NCBI GenBank assembly: GCA_017303735.1
Contig: JAFLCF010000001.1
Location: forward strand, 1-64,000
Reading direction: 5' to 3'
DNA length: 64,000 nt
Source: Anaerolineae bacterium
GTDB lineage: Bacteria > Chloroflexota > Anaerolineae > Anaerolineales > Villigracilaceae
In this document: piece by piece, positions 15,426 through 23,165 of the stretch
Layout of the letters: each line of letters opens with the position of its first letter
Numbering within the stretch: position 1 is the first letter of the stretch
Program-made: the position numbers and the translations under genes
Notes under the pieces: generated by a model
Told to the model about the DNA's origin: nothing
What the model saw: the letters and a program-made list of their open reading frames with translations, nothing else
Databases searched by the model: none

Positions 15426-15860
15426 TTAAGCCCAAAGCTGGGCAGATTGTCGGCGCGGAACGAGCCAATCCTGCCGTGCCAGCCATGCCAGTGATTTGAC
15501 CAGTAGCGCCATTGGGCTGATGCTTGATGAAATGGTTTCATCGACCCCGGCGCGGTGATATTCCAAAGCATCGATCTCCTTGTAATCGGAGTTGAGCAGC
15601 AGCAACGCTCCGTTCGTGGTGGCGCGTAATTCTTTGCAAAGCCCCAACCGTTCATTGTCGGGCAAGTCCATGTCGAGAATAATGAGTGTGGGGGTGAGCA
15701 GCCGCGAACTTGCCAGCCCATCGTGTGAAGTGCCCTCGTAAACGACCTGGCAGCTCCTTTGCTCAAAGAGCATTTTCAAAACCCGGGTCAAATCGGCATC
15801 CTGCGAAATGATCAGGACGGTATTGTTAATATTATTGGGGGTGAATTTTTCAGCAGTCAT
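15426..15860 (-). CDS. stand-alone receiver-domain protein, degenerate
   Basis: This 144-residue single-domain receiver protein has Asp21/Asp23 at the acidic pocket and Asp63 (LIILDMDLP) at the phospho-acceptor position. The conserved Thr/Ser-Ala of the fourth strand reads Asn-Ser (LLLLNSDY), and the conserved Lys-Pro of the fifth strand is replaced by Ser-Ser (TISSSISP). Loss of the lysine usually blocks phosphorylation-driven switching. No output domain follows; the C terminus is a basic, Trp-containing tail. It could act as a phosphorylation-independent adaptor. No kinase gene is adjacent. Confidence 0.8.
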   Translation of the reverse strand: MTAEKFTPNNINNTVLIISQDADLTRVLKMLFEQRSCQVVYEGTSHDGLASSRLLTPTLIILDMDLPDNERLGLCKELRATTNGALLLLNSDYKEIDALEYHRAGVDETISSSISPMALLVKSLAWLARQDWLVPRRQSAQLWA

Positions 15861-15940
15861 GTTAACCTCGTTTGATTACTAGGTCGCCGGAAATGCCGAA
15901 AAAGGTGCATGGCTGTTCTTAATTCAACCAAATATCCTAC

Positions 15941-15969
15941 TTGACCCTGTCTTGGTTGCATGATAAACT
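15941..15969 (+). promoter_or_regulatory. probable promoter of the attenuator leader
   Basis: TTGACC (15941-15946) and TAAACT (15964-15969) are separated by 17 bases. The expected start near 15976 would give a leader of about 250 bases before the GNAT gene at 16228. Confidence 0.5.
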
Positions 15970-16014
15970 TTGCCTACCTGATAAAGGAATTTGAAAGAAA
16001 GGAGCGCACTACCC

Positions 16015-16101
16015 ATGTTCATGAAGAAACAGTTTTCTCTCTTTGTTGCTGCCGGTTGCACCGGTGCCATCAATTGTTGTAGTGCGCCTGTCCGTCGTTA
16101 G
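16015..16101 (+). CDS. putative 28-residue leader peptide with Cys-Cys
   Basis: This short frame starts at ATG 16015 with AGGAG at 16000-16004. It encodes MFMKKQFSLFVAAGCTGAIN followed by CCSAPVRR and a stop. It carries three cysteines, two adjacent near the end, and two arginines just before the stop. It is followed directly by two tandem intrinsic terminators and then a GNAT acetyltransferase gene. The layout is that of a ribosome-dependent attenuator. Cysteine-rich leader peptides that sense cysteine supply are known in actinobacteria, and antibiotic-sensing leaders are known before resistance genes. Which signal applies here cannot be decided from sequence. Confidence 0.5.
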   Translation: MFMKKQFSLFVAAGCTGAINCCSAPVRR

Positions 16102-16120
16102 GTTTTTTTATTGAACCCTT

Positions 16121-16156
16121 ACGACCACGGCGCGCAAGCCCCGTGGTCGTTTTCTT
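16121..16156 (+). terminator. first tandem terminator after the leader peptide
   Basis: ACGACCACGG (16121-16130) and CCGTGGTCGT (16141-16150) form a perfect 10-bp stem followed by TTTCTTT. It lies 20 bases after the leader stop codon. Confidence 0.75.
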
Positions 16157-16157
16157 T

Positions 16158-16208
16158 AACCGGCAAACCGGTCACGGGAGCAATGTCTCTTGTGACCGGT
16201 TTTTATTT
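16158..16208 (+). terminator. second tandem terminator with alternative pairing
   Basis: AAACCGGTCAC (16165-16175) and GTGACCGGTTT (16192-16202) form an 11-bp stem followed by a T-rich tail. The upstream AACCGG (16158-16163) could pair instead with CCGGT of the terminator's left arm, and a further ACCGGT lies inside the leader frame (near 16057). Mutually exclusive folds, as in attenuators, are therefore possible. Confidence 0.65.
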
Positions 16209-16227
16209 AATCAAGGAAAATACTATC

Positions 16228-16800
16228 ATGTTCGGCATGCAAACTCACTTATTGGAAGAGAAGGATGTGTGTTTCGGTCCCATCGACTTTGAAACCCATC
16301 CCGACATCGAATCTCGCTGGACGCAAGATGCCGAATTCATGCGCCAGATGGAGTTGAAATCCGTTTGCCCGCTTACCCCTGCCGCGGTTCGGGCGCAGTA
16401 CGAAGCTCTCAAAAGAGAAATGGAAGTGGAAAAGACCCTCTTCTACTTCAGCATCCGCTCGCGTGAAGATGATCGTTTCATCGGCAAGGCGCTCATCGAA
16501 TATGTGGATTGGACGAACGGCAACGGTTATCTCCGCTTGGGCATCGGCGAAGCAGATTTCCGCTGCAAAGGCTACGGCTCGCAGGCGCTGAATTTGCTGC
16601 TGCGTTATGCCTTCGCTGAGTTGAATCTCTACCGTGTTACTACGGTGGTCCCTGCTTATAACGTGGGCGCGATATGCTTATTCCAGAAGTTCGGTTTTAT
16701 GGAAGAGGTGCGCCGCCGCAACGTTTTGCAGCACAACGGAAAATTTTGGGATGTCATCGCTTTCGGCTTTTTGAATGCCGAATGGACAGACTCAATTTGA
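16228..16800 (+). CDS. GNAT acetyltransferase downstream of the attenuator-like leader
   Basis: This 190-residue GNAT protein is of the RimJ/SpeG-like kind. It has an N-terminal GPIDFETHPDIESRWTQD, a central FIGKALIEYVDWTNGNGYLR, the acetyl-CoA loop in DFRCKGYGSQALNLLLRYAF, and the closing FQKFGFMEEVRRRNVL. The start is ATG 16228 with AAGGAAAA upstream; frames extended further back would run through the two terminators and are rejected. Related enzymes acetylate ribosomal proteins, polyamines or drugs. The leader region suggests that expression is induced by a signal acting on translation. Confidence 0.85.
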   Translation: MFGMQTHLLEEKDVCFGPIDFETHPDIESRWTQDAEFMRQMELKSVCPLTPAAVRAQYEALKREMEVEKTLFYFSIRSREDDRFIGKALIEYVDWTNGNGYLRLGIGEADFRCKGYGSQALNLLLRYAFAELNLYRVTTVVPAYNVGAICLFQKFGFMEEVRRRNVLQHNGKFWDVIAFGFLNAEWTDSI

Positions 16801-16846
16801 AGTTTTTATGAGGCGGGGTTTATCCCACTTTGAAAGGAATTAGATC

Positions 16847-17842
16847 ATGACTGAAAAACCGCTTCTTGACCCAAGCCTAAAACTGCGTCCTGCTGCCTGG
16901 GCAGATGTGAACGCTGTGGCTGATTTGATCTACAAAGTATGTGAAGCCGATGGCGATGCCACCGTTGCCACAACACCAGAAGAACTGGAACATGCCTGGC
17001 ATGAAGAAGGTTTCAATTTGGAAATCGACGCCTTCGTGATTGAAACCAAGGATGGCTCCATTGTTGGCTATGAAGAACTCTTTAATGAAAAAGAGTTTGC
17101 CGACCTGAATTCCGACGGCTACGTCCACCCCGAATTCCATGGGATGGGGGTGGGCACCACGTTGTTGATGCGCTCCGAAGAACGTGCGCACGAAATGATG
17201 CAACTCGCCGCACCGGATCTGCGTGTTTTCATGCGTGTCACCACCGATGGACGAGACGAAGCCGGGCAGACGCTGTTCCGGAATATGGGCTACAGCCCGG
17301 TCCGTTTTCATTGGCGCATGGAAATTAAATTGGAGAATCCGCCTACGGTGGCGCCCCTGCCCGATGGGCTTGAGCTGCGTCCGTTCGAGAAAGAGGCGCA
17401 TGCCCATCTGATGTGGCAGGCGGACAATGAAGCCTTCCGTGAGCATTGGGGCAGCCATGACTCCACCTTCGAAGAATGGACGTTCCGAAAGTTTGGACGT
17501 CCTGACTTTGATCCGTCGCTCTGGTTGGTAGCCTGGGATGGTGATCAGATCGCAGGTTATTCCCAGAACCGCTTTCGGATGGGGATCGGCTGGGTGGGGA
17601 CGTTGGGCGTTCTCAAACCCTGGCGCAAAAAGGGATTGGGTCTGGCTTTGCTTCAAGCTTCTTTTGCCGATTTTTACCAACGCGGCACCACAACGATCGG
17701 TTTGGGCGTAGATGCCTCCAATAAAACCGGAGCAACCCGCCTGTATCAACGTGCCGGTATGCGTGTAGCGACTGAGTTTGTCACCTTTGAAAAGGAACTT
17801 CGCCCGGGTCGGGCGTTGGAGGATGCCAGTGCCCGTGGATAA
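16847..17842 (+). CDS. tandem double-GNAT acetyltransferase
   Basis: This 331-residue protein has two GNAT folds in tandem. The first (about 10-150) includes YVHPEFHGMGVGTTLLMRSEE. The second (about 170-315) includes LGVLKPWRKKGLGLALLQAS and VDASNKTGATRLYQRAG, the better preserved acetyl-CoA site. Double-GNAT proteins include mycothiol synthase and several drug-modifying enzymes; nothing here fixes the substrate. AAGGAA lies 9 bases before the ATG, and the gene follows the single GNAT gene by 46 bases on the same strand, so co-transcription is likely. Confidence 0.88.
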   Translation: MTEKPLLDPSLKLRPAAWADVNAVADLIYKVCEADGDATVATTPEELEHAWHEEGFNLEIDAFVIETKDGSIVGYEELFNEKEFADLNSDGYVHPEFHGMGVGTTLLMRSEERAHEMMQLAAPDLRVFMRVTTDGRDEAGQTLFRNMGYSPVRFHWRMEIKLENPPTVAPLPDGLELRPFEKEAHAHLMWQADNEAFREHWGSHDSTFEEWTFRKFGRPDFDPSLWLVAWDGDQIAGYSQNRFRMGIGWVGTLGVLKPWRKKGLGLALLQASFADFYQRGTTTIGLGVDASNKTGATRLYQRAGMRVATEFVTFEKELRPGRALEDASARG

Positions 17843-17940
17843 CGCCCAGAATTGCAAATTAACTCAAAATTGATTCGCAAGGTGTAAAAATTCGGGGTAG
17901 AATCAAACCCTATAGAGTAAATCCACGAAAGGGCGTTCCT

Positions 17941-18384
17941 ATGCTTAACTTGCGTTGCCTTTATTGCCAGACTCCATTTACAGTTGGTCGAGCGGATATG
18001 CTTTCCGCGCTCATCACTATGGATGAAAAGAATCAGAACCATCACGATGCGCACTGCCCGCGCTGCCGCCGTGCCAACTCCATTTCACGCCAACGAATGG
18101 AGCTTTTCTTCCCGAACTGGCGTGAAGCCGCCAAGCAGGCGGCTTCGGCTCCTGCGGATGTGGCTGCCTCTGCTGCCCTGAAAACAGAACCTCTTCCACG
18201 GGCGTTGAAGAGTGCGACGGTTAAGACCGCTACTACAAAGAAAACTAGTGCTGCAAATGCCAAGCCGTCTTCTTCAAAGCGACAGCGGGCATCCAAACCT
18301 GCGTCTGCGAAAAAGACAACCCCGGCAGCGAAGCCTGCGCCTTCAAAAGCGAAGCCTTCTTCAAAGGGAACGAAAAAGAAGTAA
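17941..18384 (+). CDS. zinc-finger protein with lysine/alanine-rich (histone H1-like) tail
   Basis: This 147-residue protein has two parts. Residues 1-50 hold a C4 zinc finger: Cys6-x2-Cys9 (CLYC) and Cys39-x2-Cys42 (CPRC), with intervening His residues. Residues 75-147 are low-complexity Lys, Ala, Ser and Pro (AKPSSSKRQRASKPASAKK is typical), like histone H1 tails or bacterial HU/H1-type extensions. The tail predicts strong nucleic-acid binding and no fixed structure. A nucleoid or RNA-binding role is inferred. It has a terminator after it and stands alone. Confidence 0.7.
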   Translation: MLNLRCLYCQTPFTVGRADMLSALITMDEKNQNHHDAHCPRCRRANSISRQRMELFFPNWREAAKQAASAPADVAASAALKTEPLPRALKSATVKTATTKKTSAANAKPSSSKRQRASKPASAKKTTPAAKPAPSKAKPSSKGTKKK

Positions 18385-18404
18385 GTTGCCCTTTCACACA
18401 TTCA

Positions 18405-18440
18405 CCCGCAGGCGAGTTTCCTTCGCTTGCGGGCTTTTTT
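18405..18440 (+). terminator. Rho-independent terminator of the zinc-finger gene
   Basis: CCCGCAGGCGA (18405-18415) and TCGCTTGCGGG (18423-18433) form a stem with one mismatch, followed by six Ts. Confidence 0.85.
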
Positions 18441-18456
18441 ATGAATGGACAGTTCT

Positions 18457-19059
18457 ATGAAAATAAAAACAATTTTTTTTGATTTTGGCGGTGTCATCCA
18501 ACGCACCGAATACCAGGCGCCGCGCCAGCTGTTGGCGCAGCGTTTCAATCTGGAGTATGACGATATCGATAACATCGTCTTCAATAGCCCAACGGCAAAA
18601 CAAGCCACGGTGGGGGAGTTGGCTGTAGAAAAGCATTGGGAGGCGGTTGCCAAACGGCTGAAGGTCAACAAAGAAGATGTTGCCGCCGTGGAGCGCGAGT
18701 TCTTTGCTGGTGATGTAATTGACCATGAAATCGTTGAGTATCTGCGTTCGCTACGTCCGCGGTATAAGACGGGGTTGATCAGCAATGCCTGGTCAGATAT
18801 GCGCGAGTATCTCGTCCGCCAGAAGTTGGATGATGCTTTTGATACGCTCACCATTTCAGCGGAAGTAGGTATGGCAAAGCCGGAGGCGAAGATCTATCTC
18901 CTTGCGTTGGAGCAGGCTCAGGTAGAGGCGGAGGCGGCGGTCTTCGTCGATGATGTGCCTGCGAATATCGAAGCCTGTGAAGCGCTTGGCATGAAAGGAA
19001 TCCTGTTTCGTGACCCGCTTAAGGCGATGAATGAGTTGAAGAAATTATTGAAAGAGTAA
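18457..19059 (+). CDS. HAD-superfamily hydrolase
   Basis: This 200-residue member of the HAD phosphatase superfamily has motif I DFGGV with the nucleophile Asp9 near the N terminus, motif II SNAW, motif III Lys in GMAKPEAKIY, and motif IV as VDDVPANIEA. A helical cap follows motif I, as in beta-phosphoglucomutase-like or epoxide-hydrolase N-terminal phosphatases. The substrate is unknown. The start is ATG 18457, since motif I usually begins within ten residues; an ATG at 18445 would add four. The start lies 16 bases beyond the previous terminator's T tract. The Eis-like gene follows 3 bases after the stop. Confidence 0.87.
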   Translation: MKIKTIFFDFGGVIQRTEYQAPRQLLAQRFNLEYDDIDNIVFNSPTAKQATVGELAVEKHWEAVAKRLKVNKEDVAAVEREFFAGDVIDHEIVEYLRSLRPRYKTGLISNAWSDMREYLVRQKLDDAFDTLTISAEVGMAKPEAKIYLLALEQAQVEAEAAVFVDDVPANIEACEALGMKGILFRDPLKAMNELKKLLKE

Positions 19060-19062
19060 AGA

Positions 19063-20403
19063 ATGAATACAACCTCTGATCTATTGATCCGTGACCTCGG
19101 TGACGGTTTGATTTTGCGGCGCGGCTCACTTGCCGACGCCGACGCATTGGCAGACATCAACAGCCGAATGCACAGTGACAATGGTCCCGACCAACCCGAG
19201 ATGGGCATTGATGCATGGATTCGCGACCTGGTGGCAGGGACTCATCCCACAACGAGTGCTACTGATTTTACGGTGGTGGAAGAAACCGCCACCGGACGCA
19301 TCGTTTCGACTTTATGCCTGATCTCGCAGACGTGGACGTACGCAGGCATTGAGTTTGGCATCGGCAGACCGGAGTTGGTTTGTACCTTGCCGGAATTTCG
19401 CAAGCGCGGTTTGATCCGAATCCAAATGGATGAGGTTCACAAGTGGAGTGCAGAACGCGGTCACTTGATGCAGTTCATTACGGGCATTCCGAATTTTTAC
19501 CGTCAGTTCGGCTATGACATGGCGCTGAGTTTTGTAGGGCGGCGCACTGGCTATGAATCTAATTTGCCGAAGTTGAAGGAAGGCGAAAGCGAGCCTGTTA
19601 ACATCCGCGCAGTGCGTGAAGATGATTTGGAATTTGTGTTGGGCTTGTATGAAGCTTGGGAAAAACGCTATCTGATCTCATGCAAACGCACGTTGGATGT
19701 TTTGCGTTATGAATCGTTTGGCAAACGGGATGGCAACATCAATCGCTTCGAGAAGATGATCATTGAAGATGCAAGCGGCAACCGAATTGGTTTCTTTGAA
19801 CACCCCGCCGGTTTGTGGATGGATGGTTTACCCTGCATCTATTTTGCGCTAGTGGAGGGAAGCTCGTTTTTAGAGGTCTCGCCCAGCGTAGCGCGTTATC
19901 TATGGAAGAAAGGCGGCGAATACGCCGAGCGCGACAAACAAACCCGGGCAACTTTTGGTTTCTTGCTTGGCGAAGCTCACCCTGCTTACGAAGCGATGGA
20001 TGACCTCTTGCCTGCTACCAGAAAGCCCTACGCATTCTACACTCGCATACCTAATATGACTGCGTTCTTGAAACGCATTCAGCCTGCCTTAGAGGAACGT
20101 CTCGCACAATCCCTTGCGGCGGGACATTCCGGTGAATTGAGGTTGAACTTTTACACTAGCGGAGTCCGCTTGGTGTTTGAGCGCGGACGTATTACATCCA
20201 TTGAGCCGATGAAGGTTGGTTCAGGCATTGAGACCGACGCCAGTTTTCCTGATCTCACTTTCCATCACCTGTTGTTTGGGCATCGTAGTTTTGATGAGTT
20301 GCGCCATGCTTTCATCGATTGCTTTGCAGATAACAATACGGCGCGGGTTTTGCTCAATACTCTATTCCCCAAGAAACTTTCGGATGTTCATCCGCTTGGG
20401 TAG
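19063..20403 (+). CDS. Eis-like GNAT acetyltransferase with SCP2-like C-terminal domain
   Basis: This 446-residue protein has the layout of the Eis family: an N-terminal GNAT domain (about 15-150, with VCTLPEFRKRGLIRIQMDEV as the acetyl-CoA loop), a second degenerate GNAT region (about 180-320), and a C-terminal sterol-carrier-like domain (about 330-440). Eis of mycobacteria acetylates several amines of aminoglycosides, and relatives occur widely with unknown substrates. The catalytic Tyr and C-terminal carboxylate of Eis cannot be confirmed; this protein ends in His-Pro-Leu-Gly. It lies between a HAD hydrolase (3 bases upstream) and an MFS transporter (3 bases downstream), which suggests a modify-and-export operon. 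Confidence 0.8.
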   Translation: MNTTSDLLIRDLGDGLILRRGSLADADALADINSRMHSDNGPDQPEMGIDAWIRDLVAGTHPTTSATDFTVVEETATGRIVSTLCLISQTWTYAGIEFGIGRPELVCTLPEFRKRGLIRIQMDEVHKWSAERGHLMQFITGIPNFYRQFGYDMALSFVGRRTGYESNLPKLKEGESEPVNIRAVREDDLEFVLGLYEAWEKRYLISCKRTLDVLRYESFGKRDGNINRFEKMIIEDASGNRIGFFEHPAGLWMDGLPCIYFALVEGSSFLEVSPSVARYLWKKGGEYAERDKQTRATFGFLLGEAHPAYEAMDDLLPATRKPYAFYTRIPNMTAFLKRIQPALEERLAQSLAAGHSGELRLNFYTSGVRLVFERGRITSIEPMKVGSGIETDASFPDLTFHHLLFGHRSFDELRHAFIDCFADNNTARVLLNTLFPKKLSDVHPLG

Positions 20404-20406
20404 AAA

Positions 20407-21666
20407 ATGACCATGTTTCGACTCGAAGCCTCCAAAGTATATCTATTCATCGAGTTCACAGCCTCGGCATTCTTTTCGATGATGTTTGCCGTCATCTCAT
20501 TGTACGAAGCGACCGTCGCTGGCTTGACTCCCATGCAGCTTGTTTTGGTGGGAACGACTTTGGAGGTTTCTGCGTTTCTGTTTGAAATTCCAACCGGTGT
20601 GGTGGCAGATGTTTTCTCACGGCGTTTGTCCATTATCATTGGGTACATCATGATGGGCTTGGGCTTTTTGGTTGAAGCTTTCTTCCCAGCTTTTTTGCCG
20701 ATCTTAATCGCGCAGGTCATTTGGGGTGTGGGCTATACCTTTACCAGTGGCGCAACCCAGGCATGGATCACCGATGAGATCGGCGAAGAGAAAGCCAATC
20801 CGCTATTTTTGCGGGCGGCGCGAGTCGGTTTAACCGCTTCACTCGTCGGTATGGGTGCGACCATTTTTATTGGCGCAGAGAATGCGGCACTGCCCATTTT
20901 AGTTGGCGCAATTGGTGTCACCCTCATTGGCATCATCTTGATCTTCATCATGCCAGAGACGGGTTTCAGACCCACACCCATGCAAGACCGCAATACCTGG
21001 CAGCACATGTGGCACACCTTTAATGAAGGCATCCGCTCTGTGCGAACACGTCCGCGTTTGATGAACATCTTAGGCGTAGGCTTGTTCTACGGCTTATACA
21101 GCGAAGGCTTCGACCGCCTTTGGGTAAAACATTTGCTCGATACGTTTGAGATTCCCATCTTATTTGGCAGCAACCAAGTGGCGTTCTTTACAGGCTTGCG
21201 TTTGGTGGTGGCTGTATTTTCCATTCTCGCTTTGCGTTGGGTAGAGAAGCGGGTCGACTCAAGCAGTCCACTCGCAATTGGGCGGGCGATGACCTGGGTG
21301 ACAGGTGGAATTATCATCGCCATGTTGGGATTTGCCCTCTCCCCGCTTCTTTTTCTGACTTTATGCCTGTATCTCACCATCGACGTTTTGCGTGACGTTC
21401 GAGCTCCTCTCCAAACTGCCTGGGTCAATCACAAGCTCGACCCGCAGACGAGAGCGACTGTCCACTCGATGACGGGGCAGGTCGATTCGATCGGTCAGAT
21501 CGGCGGCGGGAGTTCGGCACTGGTGGCGAGATATTTTTCGGTGCAAGCGGCGATTGCGTTCTCGGCGCTTTTGCTTACGCCAGCACTTGGCTTGGTTCGT
21601 AGAGCCAACTCTGAGCGTGGGGGAGAGGCGAAGGAAGACTCTTCCACCGAGTTGTCGCAGGAATAA
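20407..21666 (+). CDS. MFS transporter
   Basis: This 419-residue major-facilitator protein has about twelve membrane helices. The loop after helix 2 carries GVVADVFSRRLSIIIGYIMM, matching the signature DxxxRR. Its sequence is like the drug-exporter branch rather than sugar porters, but specificity cannot be read. It starts 3 bases after the Eis-like gene and is the last gene of the block beginning at the HAD hydrolase. The acidic/polar C terminus is cytoplasmic. Confidence 0.9.
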   Translation: MTMFRLEASKVYLFIEFTASAFFSMMFAVISLYEATVAGLTPMQLVLVGTTLEVSAFLFEIPTGVVADVFSRRLSIIIGYIMMGLGFLVEAFFPAFLPILIAQVIWGVGYTFTSGATQAWITDEIGEEKANPLFLRAARVGLTASLVGMGATIFIGAENAALPILVGAIGVTLIGIILIFIMPETGFRPTPMQDRNTWQHMWHTFNEGIRSVRTRPRLMNILGVGLFYGLYSEGFDRLWVKHLLDTFEIPILFGSNQVAFFTGLRLVVAVFSILALRWVEKRVDSSSPLAIGRAMTWVTGGIIIAMLGFALSPLLFLTLCLYLTIDVLRDVRAPLQTAWVNHKLDPQTRATVHSMTGQVDSIGQIGGGSSALVARYFSVQAAIAFSALLLTPALGLVRRANSERGGEAKEDSSTELSQE

Positions 21667-21708
21667 ATCCATTTTTTATCTCACAAACAAGAGTGCAAGG
21701 AAGATTAA

Positions 21709-21738
21709 TTGACGCATTATCCGATTACCAAGTATAAT
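21709..21738 (+). promoter_or_regulatory. promoter of the DUF4388/GTPase operon
   Basis: TTGACG (21709-21714) and a perfect TATAAT (21733-21738) are separated by 18 bases. The transcript would begin near 21745, with GAGGA just before the ATG at 21775. This is a good housekeeping-type promoter for the signalling locus. Confidence 0.75.
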
Positions 21739-21774
21739 TTTGCCTATCCCTTTTTAAGGGGCATTTGAGGAATT

Positions 21775-22581
21775 ATGGCTCTGCGCGGTAATTTACGAGA
21801 TTTTACAATCACTCAACTCTTGAACCTCATTAATCTCGCCAGCAAAACGGGAACGCTGGTGATCGATGGGGCGTCGGAACAAGCCTACGTTTCGTTCCGT
21901 GAGGGGAAGCTGGCATACGCGCGCATTGGTAAGGAAGATGGCAGCCTTGCCTCTGTACTTTATAAGTCGAACAAGATCAATGCCAATCAGTACAAAGCCA
22001 TTATTGAGCGTTCTGGGCAAATGTCTGATAAAGAGTTGGGGTTGCTGCTGATCAATGCAGGATATGTCTCGCGTGATGACATCCTTTTGAATTTGCAGGT
22101 TTATTTTACAGATCAGATCCGCCGTTTATTTACCTGGGTGGAAGGCGTGTTCCGCTTTGAAGGCGAGATGCTCCCACCTGATGACCGGATCAATGTGCGG
22201 CTTGATCTTGAAAATATCATTATCGAAGGTTCGCGTCAGTTGCGCGAATTGGAACAACTGCAAGATGAAATTCCAAGCCTGGATATGGCGCTTAAGTTCA
22301 CTGACCGCCCGCTAACCAACGTCAATTTGAGCGTGGACGAGTGGAAGGTGGTCAAGTTCGTCGACCCGAAGAATACAATGCGCCAGATCGCGAAGACGAA
22401 CAAACTGACCGATGCGGAAGTCCGCCGGATCGTGTACGGTTTATTGCAGGCTGGGTTAGTGGAAATGGCTCGCCCGGCGGATGCCCCTGCTCCAAAAGCG
22501 GTAAAACCGCTCGCTCCGCAAGAAGTGGAAGAAAAGAAATCGTTGGTCAATAAACTGATCGGCCGCATTCGTTCACTCTAA
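21775..22581 (+). CDS. DUF4388 (PATAN-like) signalling protein
   Basis: This 268-residue protein has an N-terminal DUF4388 domain: GNLRDFTITQLLNLINLASK, TGTLVIDG, then YVSFREGKLAYARIG. DUF4388/PATAN domains are found in two-component and gliding-related proteins in cyanobacteria, myxobacteria and Chloroflexota. The middle is helical (about 75-165). The C-terminal region (about 185-240, MRQIAKTNKLTDAEVRRIVYGLL) looks like a winged helix, ending in a basic tail. The small GTPase gene follows 27 bases later. Pairing of these families suggests an effector or scaffold for the GTPase. Confidence 0.8.
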   Translation: MALRGNLRDFTITQLLNLINLASKTGTLVIDGASEQAYVSFREGKLAYARIGKEDGSLASVLYKSNKINANQYKAIIERSGQMSDKELGLLLINAGYVSRDDILLNLQVYFTDQIRRLFTWVEGVFRFEGEMLPPDDRINVRLDLENIIIEGSRQLRELEQLQDEIPSLDMALKFTDRPLTNVNLSVDEWKVVKFVDPKNTMRQIAKTNKLTDAEVRRIVYGLLQAGLVEMARPADAPAPKAVKPLAPQEVEEKKSLVNKLIGRIRSL

Positions 22582-22608
22582 TTATTCGAGGCCGAAAGGA
22601 TAGGTATT

Positions 22609-23145
22609 ATGCAAACGGTCAAAATGGTAGTCACGGGTCCATTCAGTGCTGGCAAAACGCAGTTTATTCAATCTGTCAGCGAAATTGATGTGGTTGCCAC
22701 AGAACGCAAGATCTCCTCAGATGAGGAACGCTCGGTAAAATCTGCCACAACGGTGGCAATGGATTTTGGGCGCATCACAGTAGACCAGGAGCTGGTCCTC
22801 TATCTTTTTGGCACCCCCGGTCAGAAGCGATTCGACTTCATGTGGGAGATCCTCTCTGAGGGTATGCTGGGATTCATCGTCATGGTGGATAGCACCCGCC
22901 CTGAGACCTTCCGCGAAGCACGCTCGATCCTTGAAACCTTCCGCGCTTATGCGCCTACCCCTTTTGTGGTTGCCGCGAATAAGCAGGATAAAGATGATGC
23001 CTGGGACCTTGAAGATATGGGTCATGCTCTGCGCCTTGATAAAAATACAAAGCTGCTGCCCTGCATTGCAACAGACCGAAACTCTGTCAAGTCCATTTTG
23101 CTCGAATTGCTGTACAGCATCATGAGCGAAATGGAAGGGAAATAG
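22609..23145 (+). CDS. small Ras-like GTPase (MglA/CvnD-like)
   Basis: This 178-residue G protein has the P-loop GPFSAGKT (residues 10-17), a switch I region with Thr residues, the G3 motif LFGTPGQKRF with Pro-Gly in place of Ala-Gly, and NKQD as the G4 specificity motif. The FGTPGQ form is typical of bacterial MglA and of CvnD from actinobacterial conservons, where the GTPase acts downstream of a multi-component sensor. No roadblock (MglB/CvnB) gene is seen nearby, so the activating partner is missing or is the DUF4388 protein. The GTPase gene lies in an operon with DUF4388, hydrolase and V4R genes. Confidence 0.9.
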   Translation: MQTVKMVVTGPFSAGKTQFIQSVSEIDVVATERKISSDEERSVKSATTVAMDFGRITVDQELVLYLFGTPGQKRFDFMWEILSEGMLGFIVMVDSTRPETFREARSILETFRAYAPTPFVVAANKQDKDDAWDLEDMGHALRLDKNTKLLPCIATDRNSVKSILLELLYSIMSEMEGK

Positions 23146-23165
23146 CGGACGGGTGATGCCCTACT

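Noticed and set aside
16877..17857. 326-codon minus-strand frame
   Set aside because: It is a shadow of the tandem double-GNAT gene.
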